47,033 nucleotides of DNA from the NCBI GenBank assembly GCA_021464525.1, contig JADRCO010000161.1, positions 1 through 47,033 on the forward strand, read 5' to 3'. The position numbers were made by a program, and so were the translations under genes. Positions 35,001 through 46,986 of the stretch are shown here, piece after piece. The DNA is from Rhizophagus sp. LPA8_4_AMF. Taxonomy: Eukaryota > Glomeromycota > Glomeromycetes > Glomerales > Glomeraceae. Positions within the stretch are counted from its first letter, which is position 1, and each line of letters begins with the position of its first letter. Below the pieces are notes generated by a model that saw nothing but the letters and a program-made list of their open reading frames with translations, did no database searches and had not been told where the DNA came from.

Positions 35001-36913
35001 CAATCGCATATTAATCGTAGTTACATCTAAATGGTTAAATAAATAATAATTATAAACAAGCGTACTTCTTGTAATTCACATATAAAATTATATTAAAAAG
35101 TTACAAACCGCTTAAAGGTTGTAAAGTATTGGTTCTTAATAAACGGGCTAATGATAAAATTCATTAATACACGTACCGCAGTAACTAATCAAAAATTCGT
35201 ATTATAACATTAATATACTAACCTCCCATGGGTGTACGTGTGTTATTTAAAACACCTTATAAAAATTTAAAATTTTTAGACTTCTAGTAGTATAGTTGTA
35301 CATATTATATTGTACAGTATTATAAAAATGTTTATACCGTAAAGTGAATGATTGCTACGTGGATTATTTATATTGCTAATCAATTCAAGATTACGAGCAG
35401 TTACACAATCTAAATATAGATAACATAAATTTGTTAAAAAATTTAAATAAAATGTTGAGACAGCTATTCATTTCATTGCGTACGAATACCTATCATCATT
35501 GTTCCTGTATTAGATTATTAAAGAACTTGGATTATTTATACATACTTTAAAAAATATTTTAAATATTGATCATTATATAAAAAAGAAATTTTCACCTTCA
35601 CATCCTTGATATTTGAATTTAATTGAATGGTTAATAAAGAAAATGTTTTGAGTACTCTCGATATATCTAAGTTGTTGATAAAATTAGAAATTTCTCGATT
35701 AAAGATTAAAATTTACATTAAGTTTTTTTATTCTCACTTTAATATTGCGCCCGTTGCTGCTAAACAATAAAATCTAAATAAATTAAGAAATGTGAACCAG
35801 AGAAATTTTTTTTTTTAAAAAAAAAAATGAATTAAAAAAATGATTGATACTTTGACGTTATTCCCAGAATCAATGAAGCAGAATCTTCCTCTAAACTATA
35901 CTGAATACGAAAACATTAATTGTTGGAAAACATAATTAATTTGCAAAAATTCTATTTGCCTGTTTTATGTAATTAAGACCTATTCAAATTATAATGGCGA
36001 TTAATAATAAGATTAATGATATTTAATTTAAACAAATGGATCTATGCAAGAAAAATAGGAGGCTAAAGACATTTTACAAAAGTGAGATTAATTTTTATTG
36101 CATTGTACCTTTTTGAAAATAACAGACCAAGATACAACCAATCTTAAAAAAAAAATGTCTTTAACCCAATTTCCTAGCATGTAAAAATCGTAACACATAC
36201 CAATCGCATCATTAAAATATTTTCTTCCGATTGGTATGATGCTGGCCATGGGCATATTGTCTTCGAGTATTTTACATAACTTTGACTTTGATGGTTCAAT
36301 TGCGGTCACGGATAATATGATCTTTCAAAAAGAATGAAATATTAAGTAATGTGAAACCAAATTGACCAGACATTTATAATTAGTTAAAATACCTCAACAG
36401 GATTATATAAATTTAATTTGTGTAATGTCTTTACGTAAGTTTGAGAATCGGCAATCTTAATAATAAAAAAAAGATAGAATGTACCAAATTAAAATAAAAT
36501 AAAATCAAAGATCATAAAATAAACTTAATTAATTATACCTGGGATAAAATACATTCGCTCGTCCTCAAATCGATAAAACACATACCAACTTCAGTAGCAA
36601 CACCTAGAGTATAAATGAATCAATCAATAACGAAAAATTCATCATAATTTAACAGACATTTACCTCTACCCTCAATCATGGCAACTACAAATGAATGATT
36701 ATCGCGACCACCAACACATGCAGAAGCCGAAGTTCTAGGTCGTCGCGTCGGTAAACTGGTAGATGAAGATTTTGAACTCTCAGAAGCTCTTGACGAAGTT
36801 CTACGATGATATTTTCTTGATCCATAAGCGGATAGTCTCGTACTATTATCAGAAGTTGGAGTAGATCGATATACGGAAGAATAAGACGAAGATGATAACT
36901 TTGAAGTCGACAT
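32086..36913 (-). CDS. MSH4: Meiosis-specific MutS homolog MSH4
   Basis: Thirty exons on the minus strand give 845 residues (yeast 878). Exons, 5' to 3': 36913-36664, 36603-36539, 36455-36393, 36321-36201, 35979-35960, 35900-35851, 35773-35738, 35666-35596, 35504-35490, 35409-35338, 35255-35223, 35147-35109, 35026-34988, 34907-34891, 34819-34795, 34711-34671, 34594-34445, 34358-34239, 34157-34070, 34002-33789, 33717-33593, 33524-33317, 33253-33214, 33153-33018, 32955-32891, 32816-32727, 32663-32585, 32511-32441, 32371-32294, 32202-32086. A Ser-rich tail precedes the connector, lever and clamp regions. The ATPase has Walker [10 protein letters not shown] (about 596-604), Walker [11 protein letters not shown] (about 673-682) and FATHFHEL (706-713). 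There is no N-terminal mismatch-binding domain, as expected. MSH4 pairs with MSH5 to stabilise meiotic recombination intermediates and promote crossovers. Several exons are tiny, and the intron after the 20 nt exon begins GC. All catalytic motifs are intact. Confidence 0.9.
35960..35979 (-). other. MSH4: 20 nt MSH4 micro-exon with a GC-AG downstream intron
   Basis: The 20 nt exon follows TTTGAATAG and is followed by GCAAAT. Spliced, it supplies GLNYIKQ between KYFNDAI and YSLEEDS, matching the GLEYIRQ-type segment of other MSH4 proteins. Without it the frame and the conserved segment are both lost. A GC donor preceded by CAG is a known minor class of U2 introns. Inferred from sequence only. 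Confidence 0.7.
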
Positions 36914-37549
36914 GCCTAATTCATATATATTTTTTTTTTTTTAAAAAAAAAACATATAAAAAGGGTTAACTTTATTTGGAAATTTAATGTAATAAAGATG
37001 GTATTCGCTTTATTATTATTTTTTATTATAACAATAGTAATATCTTGTGGAACAAATAGAATAAAAAAATTATTTATATATTTATATTTATATTTACAAG
37101 TTAACATTTTTTTCGTTTGAGTTATAGTTTTAAAACAAGGACATGTATTGTAACAACAAACAAAAAGAAAAAGATTATTTTTTTAATAAACAAGATTTTA
37201 ATTTAACAGATGAAAGATTCAATTACAACAGATGATAAATAATGATAACACTACAATAATACCGAATATTAATAATAAAGAACAATATTTCGAATTTTTT
37301 TGTACACATAGAAAGAAATAAGGAAGTAGATCAAACAAAGAACAATATAATTAATACAAATGGAATAGAAATGATATACAAATATTTATGATCGCGGGAA
37401 ATAATTTTCCAAATTTACACTGATTATGCAGGATTTTGCGGTATGTATGACGTTGCGCACTTCCCTTGACAGCTCAAAGTTCAATCATTGCATATGCCTA
37501 ATTAAAAGTTACCCAACATTTCATATTATTAAAACAAACAAAAAAAAAA

Positions 37550-37570
37550 AAACCTGATCATATCAGGTTT
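37550..37570. repeat. Perfect hairpin AAACCTGAT-CAT-ATCAGGTTT
   Basis: A 9 bp perfect stem with a 3-base loop follows an A-run. It could be a transcript-end hairpin or a protein-binding palindrome. There is no gene close enough to link it to. Confidence 0.35.
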
Positions 37571-39156
37571 ATACTTTACGCGTTGCTTTTCTTTACATTA
37601 AACTTTGATTATTCTCCAATCAAAAGAAAACAAGTATTTCTTTACTTAGATCTTCTTTGTTATTTCCATTTAAATTATCCAAATATTTGTGTTGTTCTTT
37701 GTTCTTTCAAGTTTCTCCTGAAAATTTCACACATTTTTACGCGTCAAAGATATGCCTTCTTCCTTATAACACAATTATCATATGACAAATTTTAAATTGG
37801 GAAATTTATTTATTTACTCAATACGAATTTTTATTTTGTGGGTTACTTTTTTAAAAAAAATGTCCCACTTTGGTAATGCATATTAACCAAAAAAAAATTA
37901 TTCTTTCTTTGTTAGAGTTTTAACTTTCACCGATGAGGAAAAGGCTAAAACTTCTGGTTCCCTGGTTAAAATTCAAAATTTTATTTATATAATGTATGAT
38001 ATGTTATATGTATATATATATATATAAATTACGGTTTAAAACTTTATATCTTCTTGTTACACAGATTTCTATACTCACTCGAACAATAATAACTTAAAAA
38101 TTTTTTTTTTTTTTAATTCGGAACTTATTTTGTAAAGATTACCAAACAAAAGTTTCACAACGCCTTTTTCTTTTTTTAACTGGTAAACTAAACTTTTTAT
38201 GGGATTTGTCGAACCAAAGGGAAAAAATTTTCGAGAATTAAATCATAATAATAAACGTAACTATATTTTCCTAATAGGTCATATTTATGTTACTTTGAAT
38301 GTACAGTAGATTTTATTATTTGTTTATTAATTAATTACTTCAAATTATTCTCATTTTAGCGAGAGTGAGAGAGAGAATCTTCAAGTAAAAAGGTTAGAAG
38401 AATCGAGATAATAAATTAAATGAAATGTTATGCCATGCGATGTATGCGCTAAAAGAGATGCTTCTTTTTTCGGATAAATTTGACAAAATGAGATAAAATT
38501 AACGGAGTTATTTCTGTTTCGAAGTAAGTCAGTTCAATTTCTGTATTTCAAAGTTGAATTAAGAACATTAATTAAGAAGAACGTAACGCCTTTGCATTAT
38601 GCAATTTTCTATATTCATTGATTATTATTAATAAACAAAGAAGCAATGTACTAAGTGTCGCCATCTTACATATCTTGGTAAAAAAAAAAAAGAGAGTGAG
38701 GGAGAGAAAAAATCTTGAATTGTTATTATTATAATAAAAAATCTATTCGGAAGAAATCATAATTAAACTTATGATGAATGTGATTTTTGTTTATTTAAAA
38801 CTTTTTTGGTTGATACTTGATAAGAGAGACACAAGTACTATCAACAAATAAAGCGCTACGCAGCGTATAAACAAATGAAATATAGATTATGTATAGTATC
38901 ACAACATATAAATATTGAACTAGCCGGATTTGGTCAAATAAACATTATTTTGTAAAAGCCTGGATAATTTTAGAGATAAAACAACGTTAAAAAAAAAATT
39001 TTTCGTTTATGTGTTGATTCCTTATAGGGTTTAGACCTGATTTCTTTTTTTATTTATAAACCTTTGTTCGTTCGAAAAAAAAATTTTCTTTAACTCAAGT
39101 TGAGTTTGTTGTGGCTGGTTCTCTTCCACTCAACAACTCTTCTCTCCTCATAATCA

Positions 39157-39162
<6 letters not shown>

Positions 39163-39224
<62 letters not shown>
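39163..39224 (+). repeat. CT microsatellite in the NTH1 upstream region
   Basis: About 30 CT units with one short interruption (CTTTCT), roughly 720 bp before the trehalase ATG. The complement is GA-rich. Polypurine/polypyrimidine tracts often exclude nucleosomes or bind GAGA-type factors; that role here is inferred. Confidence 0.85.
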
Positions 39225-39944
39225 AACTTAATACTTTCTTTTCCCCTTTTTCTCGTCTAAATATATTCCGATTCCCCTATTTTTCAACAAAACAAAAAAA
39301 AATAGAGTCCGGCTAAATTACATTCTTTCATCTCATTCTCCGAAAGATTTATTATAATTTCAACTAGCTGGATCTATTGATATACAATATATACAATATA
39401 AATAATTTATAATTATAATATTTATTATATTATGATCAATTCCTATTTCGTAATAAATTTGGTGTATTTTTTAGATCAGAAAAATCTGTTTAACCTAAAT
39501 AATTACCAAACTAATACAATTTATTCTTAAACCTGATTCTTAATTTCATATAAAAACCGTTTTTTTTTCCCAGCCCTAACTTATCTCCACTCATTTCCTC
39601 TTTCGAATTATTAATTTTATTATTTCATTTTCTTTTTTCTTATTTTTTTTTCTATTAAATCTTTAAACAAATCTCACAAAACCTTACAAAATCTTACAAA
39701 TCTTCTTACAAATCTCATACAAATCTTGTTAAAAAAAAAAAAAAAAAAAAAATTTCTAAAAAAAAAAATTTTTATTGGTTCATCGTATAATTATTCAATA
39801 TATTTGCCGCATCCAATCCTTATTTATCTGCCTAGACCTTTTTTTTTCATCCCTCTCTTTCTTTCTTTTTTTTTTTAAAAAAAAAAAATAAAATATCAAA
39901 TTTATTTTAAAAATAAAAGAAATCGAAAAAACTTAATATTAAAA

Positions 39945-42744
39945 ATGGCAGATACGGAAGTTAATATATACGCTGATTCGCGGACCTATTACAGTACTGG
40001 TAACAACAATAGCCATGATTTGTCAAATGTTAGTCGTTTTAGAAGTTTTGCGACAAGTTTGGTGAGTTTTCTTTCTTGTTAGTAATATATATTTTTACAA
40101 CAATATATAATATTTGTATATCATATGAAATAATATTTTTTATAATTTTTGTTACCTTTACTTTTTTTTTATAAAAAAAATAGATGTCAAAAAAACCGGG
40201 ACATAAAGAAGTAGCACGTAGAAGAAGAGCTTCTCATGGTAAATTAGTTTTTCTATTTATTTCTTTTCTTTTTGACTTTTAGAGTTCGATATGTAATGTT
40301 CCAATATTTGAATGGGATAATTTTTTTATGAAAAAAGGGAGTCATTAGTCATTTACCGATAGAATCCTTTTTCTCATAATGTCAATATCAAAATCCTCTT
40401 ACAATGTCAAACTCGATAGCCGCAAATTCCTTAAAGAATCCCATATCGAGATATCGAAATATCAAGATATCCTACCCTTTTGACCCTTATGATTCCTAGA
40501 CTTTATGTTAAATTTCCTAAGAAGGATATATATGCATAATTTATGTATGTTTGATTCATTAAAAATTTGAAATTTATTTTATTTTATTCTTTCAATTTTA
40601 TAGATGAGGTAACAAAACCACGTAAATTCTTGATAGACGTGGAGGAAACTAAGCGTCAAATACTAGAACAAGAAGATACTGATGGAGATAATCAGATCAC
40701 TATTCACGATATGGGTCCTAAAACTTTACCTGTTGGTACTCTTGATTCAGGTGGTCATAGGAAATATGAGATTAGAGGTACTTATATGATTAGTAATCTT
40801 TTGCAAGAATTGGCTCTAGCAGAAGAACATGGACGTAAACATATAATTTTGGATGAAGCTCGACTAACTGAAAATCCGGTTAAACGTTTATCTCGTATGA
40901 TTAAAACCAATTTCTGGGATGGTTTGACAAGAAGAATAGATGCTGAAGGATTGGAAATAATTTGTGCGGATCCTAAAAACAGAACAGCTGATCATTCACC
41001 TCGTATTTACATTCCTTATAACGAGGATGAACAATATCAATATTATACTAATTTAGCTGAAACTCGACCACATTTGAATTTACAAGTTGAAAAACTACCA
41101 AAAGAAATTACTCCAGAATATGTTAAAAGTATTAATGATCGACCTGGAATTCTTGCTTTAGCTATGCAAAAACATGTAGATAGTCAAGGAAATGTTACTT
41201 TAAAAGGTGTACCATTCATTGTACCTGGAGGTCGTTTTAATGAAATGTATGGTTGGGATTCTTATTTTGAAACTCTAGGTTTAGTTTTAGATAATAGAGT
41301 AGAAATGGCAAAAGGAATGGTAGATAACTTTGTTTATCAAATAACACATTATGGTAAAATATTAAATGCGAATAGAAGTTATTATCTCACCCGATCTCAA
41401 CCACCTTTCCTTACTGATATGGCTATAAAAGTCTATGAACATTTAACCGAAGAACCGGAAGAAAAAAAAAAATGGCTAGAAACTACAATTCGTGCTGCTA
41501 TTAAAGAATATTATACAATTTGGATGAGCCCTCCACGTTATGATCCTATAACCGGTCTTAGTAGATTTTATCCAACCGGACTTGGTATTCCACCGGAAAC
41601 TGAAGCAAGTCACTTTGACCATGTGATTTTACCTTACGCAAAAAAATTAGGACTTTCTATTAAAGAATATGTAACAAAATATCAATCCCAGGAAATTAGT
41701 GAACCTAACTTAGATGAATACTTTTTACATGATCGTGCAGTTCGTGAATCTGGCCATGATACTACTTATCGTTTTGAAAAGAGGTGTGCACATCTTGCCA
41801 CTATTGATCTTAATAGTTTGCTTTATAAGTATGAAGTTGATATTAGTGAAATTATTAGATTAATCTATAATGATCACTTCGAATATAATGGAATTATTGA
41901 AACTAGTTCTACTTGGTCTGAAAGAGCTTTGTTACGTAAAAAGAGAATTGATAAATATTTGTGGAACGAAGAGAAAGATCTCTATTATGACTATGACACT
42001 GTTAAAAAAGAACAATCAGTTTATGAATCTGTTACTGCATATTGGGCACTTTGGGCCGGTTGTGCCAGTCACGAACAGGCTGAAAAGTTGGTGTATGTAT
42101 TTATATATTAATTAAAAAATATGTGTAAAATATTTTATTTATTTATTTTTGTTCTTTCTCTCTCTCTCTTTTTTTTTTTATTTAGAAAAATTTCTCTCTC
42201 TAAATTTGAAGTTCTTGGTGGACTTGTAAGTGGAACGGAAGAATCTCGTGGAACAATTGCACTTGATCGTCCAAATCGTCAATGGGATTACCCTTTTGGA
42301 TGGGCACCTCATCAAATTATGTCATGGCGTGGTCTTGAGAATTATGGATATATGACAGAAGCACGTCGTTTGGCATATCGTTGGCTTTTTACAATAACAA
42401 AATCTTTTGTCGATTTCAATGGAGTAGTTCCTGAAAAATACGATGTTGTTACTTTAAATCATTTGCTTAAAGTGGAATATGGCAATGTTGGTACAGATTT
42501 CAAGTTTGTGCCTCGTGAAGGTTTCGGTTGGATGAACGCTTCATATCAAGTTGGATTGTCTTATCTCACACATCATATGGAGAGGGCTTTAGGAACTTGC
42601 ACAAGCCCTGAAGTATTTTTCAAGAATAAAGAAATCAAATTACCTCCCATGGAATATAATGGACTAGACCTAGAAGAAAGTAAAAATCATGAAGAAAGCA
42701 AAAATCACGAAGAAAGCAAGAATCAAGAAGAAAGCAAGTTTTGA
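39945..42744 (+). CDS. NTH1: Neutral trehalase (GH37), calcium-site type
   Basis: Four exons (39945-40061, 40184-40238, 40604-42092, 42186-42744) give 739 residues. The enzyme hydrolyses trehalose to two glucoses in the cytosol; no signal peptide is visible. Landmarks are the trehalase signatures [15 protein letters not shown] (265-279) and [10 protein letters not shown] (586-595). An EF-like calcium loop [12 protein letters not shown] lies at 82-93, and QPPFLTDMA and ETEASHFDH also fit the family. The N-terminal RRRRAS (Ser56) is a strong protein kinase A site, as in yeast Nth1, where PKA phosphorylation and 14-3-3 binding activate the enzyme. Intron 2 is 365 nt, far longer than other introns here. 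The C-terminus ends in four EESKN/EESKF repeats. Exon 2 itself begins ATG, so an alternative start is possible. Confidence 0.93.
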
Positions 42745-44929
42745 AACAACTTTTACGATTCAAATGATTATCGATATAGACTATCTTGATTAATGATATT
42801 GATCGTTTCCTATTGACTGCATGTATTTTATCAAAATTTTTAAAGACTTTTTTTCATTTTTTCAATTGGGTATATCAAAAACTTTTTCTCGAATCCTCGC
42901 ATATAATATGATGTTTGGTTCGAATTTCTTTATTTCTTTCATTATTATTTTATTTCTTTATTTCTTTATTTCCTTATTTAGTATTTGGGTTATATTGGGG
43001 TTCTGGTTATTGTGTGGGCTTGGGTTTCGATTTGAATTATTTCGAACTTTTTATTATATGTAAATATTTTAAAAAAAATTACATAATTTTTTTTTATATC
43101 GTACATCCCATTTTATGCAACCATATATGTTTTTTCATTAACTTACCATCGCAGATAATTATTAATTCATTTAGGAATTTCGTTCTAAATGAACCTCGGA
43201 GAATTCTTATATGGTCAAAGGATGTACAATTTTACCGTAACATAATAGGAACTTCCTCGTATTAAACTCTCCCATATTATACAAACCCACACACAATCCC
43301 TATTTAAAAAAATCTATCACTCGTTTTTTTTATTACGTCAATTTTCATTTCGTCGTTTATAGTATCAAGTAGATGCTTTTTTTATATATACATAGACAAA
43401 TCTTTTTATCCAATATCCTCTGAATGTTAAACAATCTTCTAAACAAATATTTAACATTTACATTTAGTTTAATCAAATGAGTTGTATAAAATATAAAACA
43501 AATATCAAGGGTGTAATTTATAATAAAAAGAGTTCTTACACAATATACTTTAATTTTATTTTTTTTTTAGTTTTAGTTTGTGTTTTTTCACTATTGGAAT
43601 ATTGCGGAAGCAGCAATATTTTTTCGTTTATTTTTTTCCGGGCTGCAAACAAATGACGTAATTATTATTATTATGTAACAATGATGATTTTTTTTTCCAG
43701 ATCGCAAAAATTACATACATTTAAAATGGAAAGCCCAATTAAAGTAATAACTGATTAATAATTGATTACATTAAATTACGTTATTGTCGGTAGTACATTA
43801 TATAGAACATCTTATCAATTTTAGGAAGTCAAAGATCAAAATATAATTTTGGCCAAAATTCATCAAAAAAAACTTTTTGTAAAAATTGACTTATTGATCA
43901 AAAAATATGTTTAAATAAGAATTTTTAAGTATAAAACAAAGAAATTAAATTCTTTGAAAAAGCTAGTACAGTTAGTTATTACTGTCAATTATAAGTAATT
44001 TTCCATATAATTCTATTATAATATATTCTTTTCAAAATACTTCTATCTTTTTAAATTTTACTTTAAAATTTTTTCTTTTCATTTCTTATATCATTTGATA
44101 ATTTTCAAAGATATACCATATATTTACTATATTTTTATTAAAAAGAAATCTTAATATTATTACAATTTATTATAAAATTGGATTTTTATAAAGAAAAAAT
44201 GTATTTGTAACATCCTGTTACATGTCTTATTTGTAACATCCCTTTTTTTATATAAATAAAGTTCTATATATAATATTTAATTTGGAAAACTTTTACTTAA
44301 TATACTAATAAACAAAATTTTAAGTTATAAGCAATTAAAATTTTTTAAAAAATTCTTTCATTTTAGTTACACAACTGATCTTTTGGTTTGATTTGTTAAT
44401 TATTTACATTTCACCTGATCTTAAATTTTGATTGGATTGAATGTTATTACAAATAAGATGTATAATGTGATGTTACAATTAGATTTATCCTTTTATAAAT
44501 TTATCATTTTTATTAAAATAAAAATTAAACAATAATTTTGCTAAATATAAAATAATATAAGTAATTAATACTATAATTAAGTTTAAAATTACAGTCAACT
44601 TTTTTTATAGTTATATATCTGAAACAAAATATTTTTCATAATTATAAAAGATGTAATTATGATATAGAAAATGTTTTATTATTACATTTTAATAATAAAT
44701 AAATAAAACTATTTCTATTTATATATAAAATAGAATTTATTAAATAAATTATTAAAACATTATAAATAAACTTATAAAATAGATAAAAATACACATATTA
44801 TACATTTTTTTAAAATTATATTATTAAAAATTTTTTAATTTTTTTTTATAAAATCATATAAAACATATAAATACTTAATGTAAATTAAGAAATTTTTTGT
44901 TTATGATGTTCTAGTAGTCTGGACGATAA

Positions 44930-45150
44930 GGTTCTGCAATTTGATTTGACATTTGACATTTGATTTGAATTCGATTCCAATTGACAAATTCAAATCAGCT
45001 TAATTTAATTTGATTTGAATTTGATTTGATTTGATTTGAAAATTGTTTAATTTAATTGGTCAATTTGACAAATATTTGATATTTGATTTGAATTTGATTT
45101 GAATCTAATTTGATTTGACAAATTCAAATTAGCTTTATATTCAATTTGAT
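44930..45150. repeat. TTTGATTTGA-type simple repeat tract
   Basis: Overlapping units of TTTGA, ATTTGATTTGAAT and GACAAATTCAAAT fill this segment. It is bracketed by CTGGACGATA on both sides (about 44919-44928 and 45170-45179) in the same orientation. The flanking direct repeat could mark an inserted unit. Confidence 0.55.
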
Positions 45151-45288
45151 TCAATTTTAAGGAACCCTACTGGACGATACAGCATCTCTTACAGCAATTT
45201 TATTGTTTAAAGAAAAATGATCTCAGTTAACTGTAAGACGCAGAAAAAATACTTTATAATACAAGTAAAGATTAAAATATTTACTATT

Positions 45289-45452
45289 ATATGGGTTCTT
45301 TGCAATAAAAAGGGGGGAAACTGCTAAAAAAAAATTTTTTTAGTTAATGCCAATTCTGGACAAATTACAGTATTTGAAGCATATTTAGTATATAAATATA
45401 AATTTAATTTTTTTTGGTAGTTTCCCCTCTTTCTATTGCAAAGGGCCCATAT
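45289..45452. mobile_element. 164 bp TIR element
   Basis: End arms 45289-45322 and 45419-45452 are inverted copies matching at 30 of 34 positions. They share ATATGGG, CTTTGCAATA and GGGGAAACT in order. The short interior is AT-rich. No clear target duplication and no coding capacity. Confidence 0.6.
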
Positions 45453-46986
45453 ATCAAGCATTTAATAGCAATACTTGAATTGCATCCTTTAGAAACTTTT
45501 TTGTGAAATAGTTTCTTTTCTCGTAAAATTTGAAAAACAGAAAAAGATGAGAATTCTTTTAAGTGGTGATTAGAATTTAGAACCAGTTTCATTTTTTGGA
45601 ACTGAGTTGTATTAAAATTGTGTCCAAATGTAATTTTATTAAGTTAATTCTGGCTGAAATTAATTGATCAGTTATATATAACTGGTCACAACTTATCATC
45701 AATTTTATAGGCTAGTACTGGTTATGTCTAAATTTGGGTCCAAACGATAAACTAGATTTAAACCATTTTTTACAAACCGGTTCTAAACTCTAGTGGTGAT
45801 ATATAATGTTTTAACATCAATATTATATAATTTCTTATGAGTTAATGATAATATCTACCTTTTCTTTAAAGAAGCTAATACAAAAGTATCAAGCTAGTAC
45901 TGTTTAGCACTGTATATAATATTCCAGATTTTATACAAAAAACTTGGTTCAAAAATTAAATAATACTTGAAGGTACTTTGTGAGATACCAGGTATTATAT
46001 AAGGGGTATAAAATATAATTTTTACCAGAATTAAGCTAAAATTACTAAAATTAAGAGGGAGTACTAATCAAGGGTAAAATTTTTGTATCTAGTAAAATAC
46101 CTGGTTCTTATAAAGTGGAAGTATACTCAAAGGGGGATACTATATGCAGTATTAGATGGTAAAGCTTTCAGATAGTATTACCAAATTGATCGTTTTCTTT
46201 AAATTTAGGATGTTTTTACTTTAGTAATTAGAAAGATGGTCTAAAAAATTAAATAGGTATACCTATCATTCTGATATCATTTGCTGATAAAAGAAAAATA
46301 ATACTAACACTTTTCTTATAAATATTAATCCACTAAAAGAATTTAAAGATTTTAACTTCTAGATCAAACATCATACCTATTAAACTAAGAACTTCACAGA
46401 AAAAGTTAAATACCAATCAGAAGGATATTAAAAAGAAACTTAAAATATCTTCAGCTGATAAATCTAATCAATCTGGATTAAAAAATATCAAGAAGGCTTT
46501 GTATATGAAAATTAAGTCATTGAAGAAGACTCTAAAGAAGCTTATCTTAAACTGAACTCTCTTGTCTCTAACTAGTTTGCTAGTATTCTTAGATTAATAG
46601 ATGAATAGTGAAAGTTTCAGGTTTTTAGGCATAAATCTCTGTTTTTTTTTACTTGGTAATTTTAGATTTTATTTTTCTTTTTTTATAATTTTATTATTTG
46701 TACTTTTGATAGAATATTTCATCTTGATTTTTCATTTTCTTATTATATAGTATATCTCCTACATTTTTTAAACTATAAGGCCATTTGGCTAAAAGCACTC
46801 TTGTTTTACACAAGGTTATTTATATAAGTAAAGTGGACTTAGCAATCAATGCATATATAAGGTCTTTAAATAAATGACAAGTAGTTTATTGATACTAAGA
46901 AATTTAGTTAAGTAGCAAGCTTTTAGGTTTACATGTAATTCATAGATGACTATCATTTCCATTAATAAATGTATTGCAACTATCTT

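Larger units (their letters stand above)
36914..39944. other. 3 kb divergent intergenic region, MSH4 / NTH1
   Basis: Contains both promoters and probably a long trehalase 5' leader. No coding frame is supported. Structure includes a 9 bp-stem hairpin at 37550-37570, a (TA)n run near 38013-38026, a CT microsatellite at 39163-39224, long poly-A/poly-T tracts (39729-39775, 39870-39888) and a C/T-rich strand bias across about 39100-39900. Confidence 0.5.

Noticed and set aside
35738..35900. Apparent frameshift in MSH4 between the YSLEEDS and AATGAILK segments
   Set aside because: Using the upstream acceptor ending TTTATTTAG instead of TTGTTTAG restores [13 protein letters not shown] in frame, so the gene is intact here.
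37583..37795. 70-residue frame in the MSH4/NTH1 intergenic region
   Set aside because: Phe/Leu/Tyr-rich chance frame, no family or splice support.
42821..43265. Two overlapping hydrophobic frames after NTH1
   Set aside because: T-rich 3' UTR sequence; overlapping frames with no conserved motif.
46337..46555. 72-residue Lys-rich open stretch
   Set aside because: No ATG at the start and no recognisable domain; could be a transposon remnant but cannot be supported.
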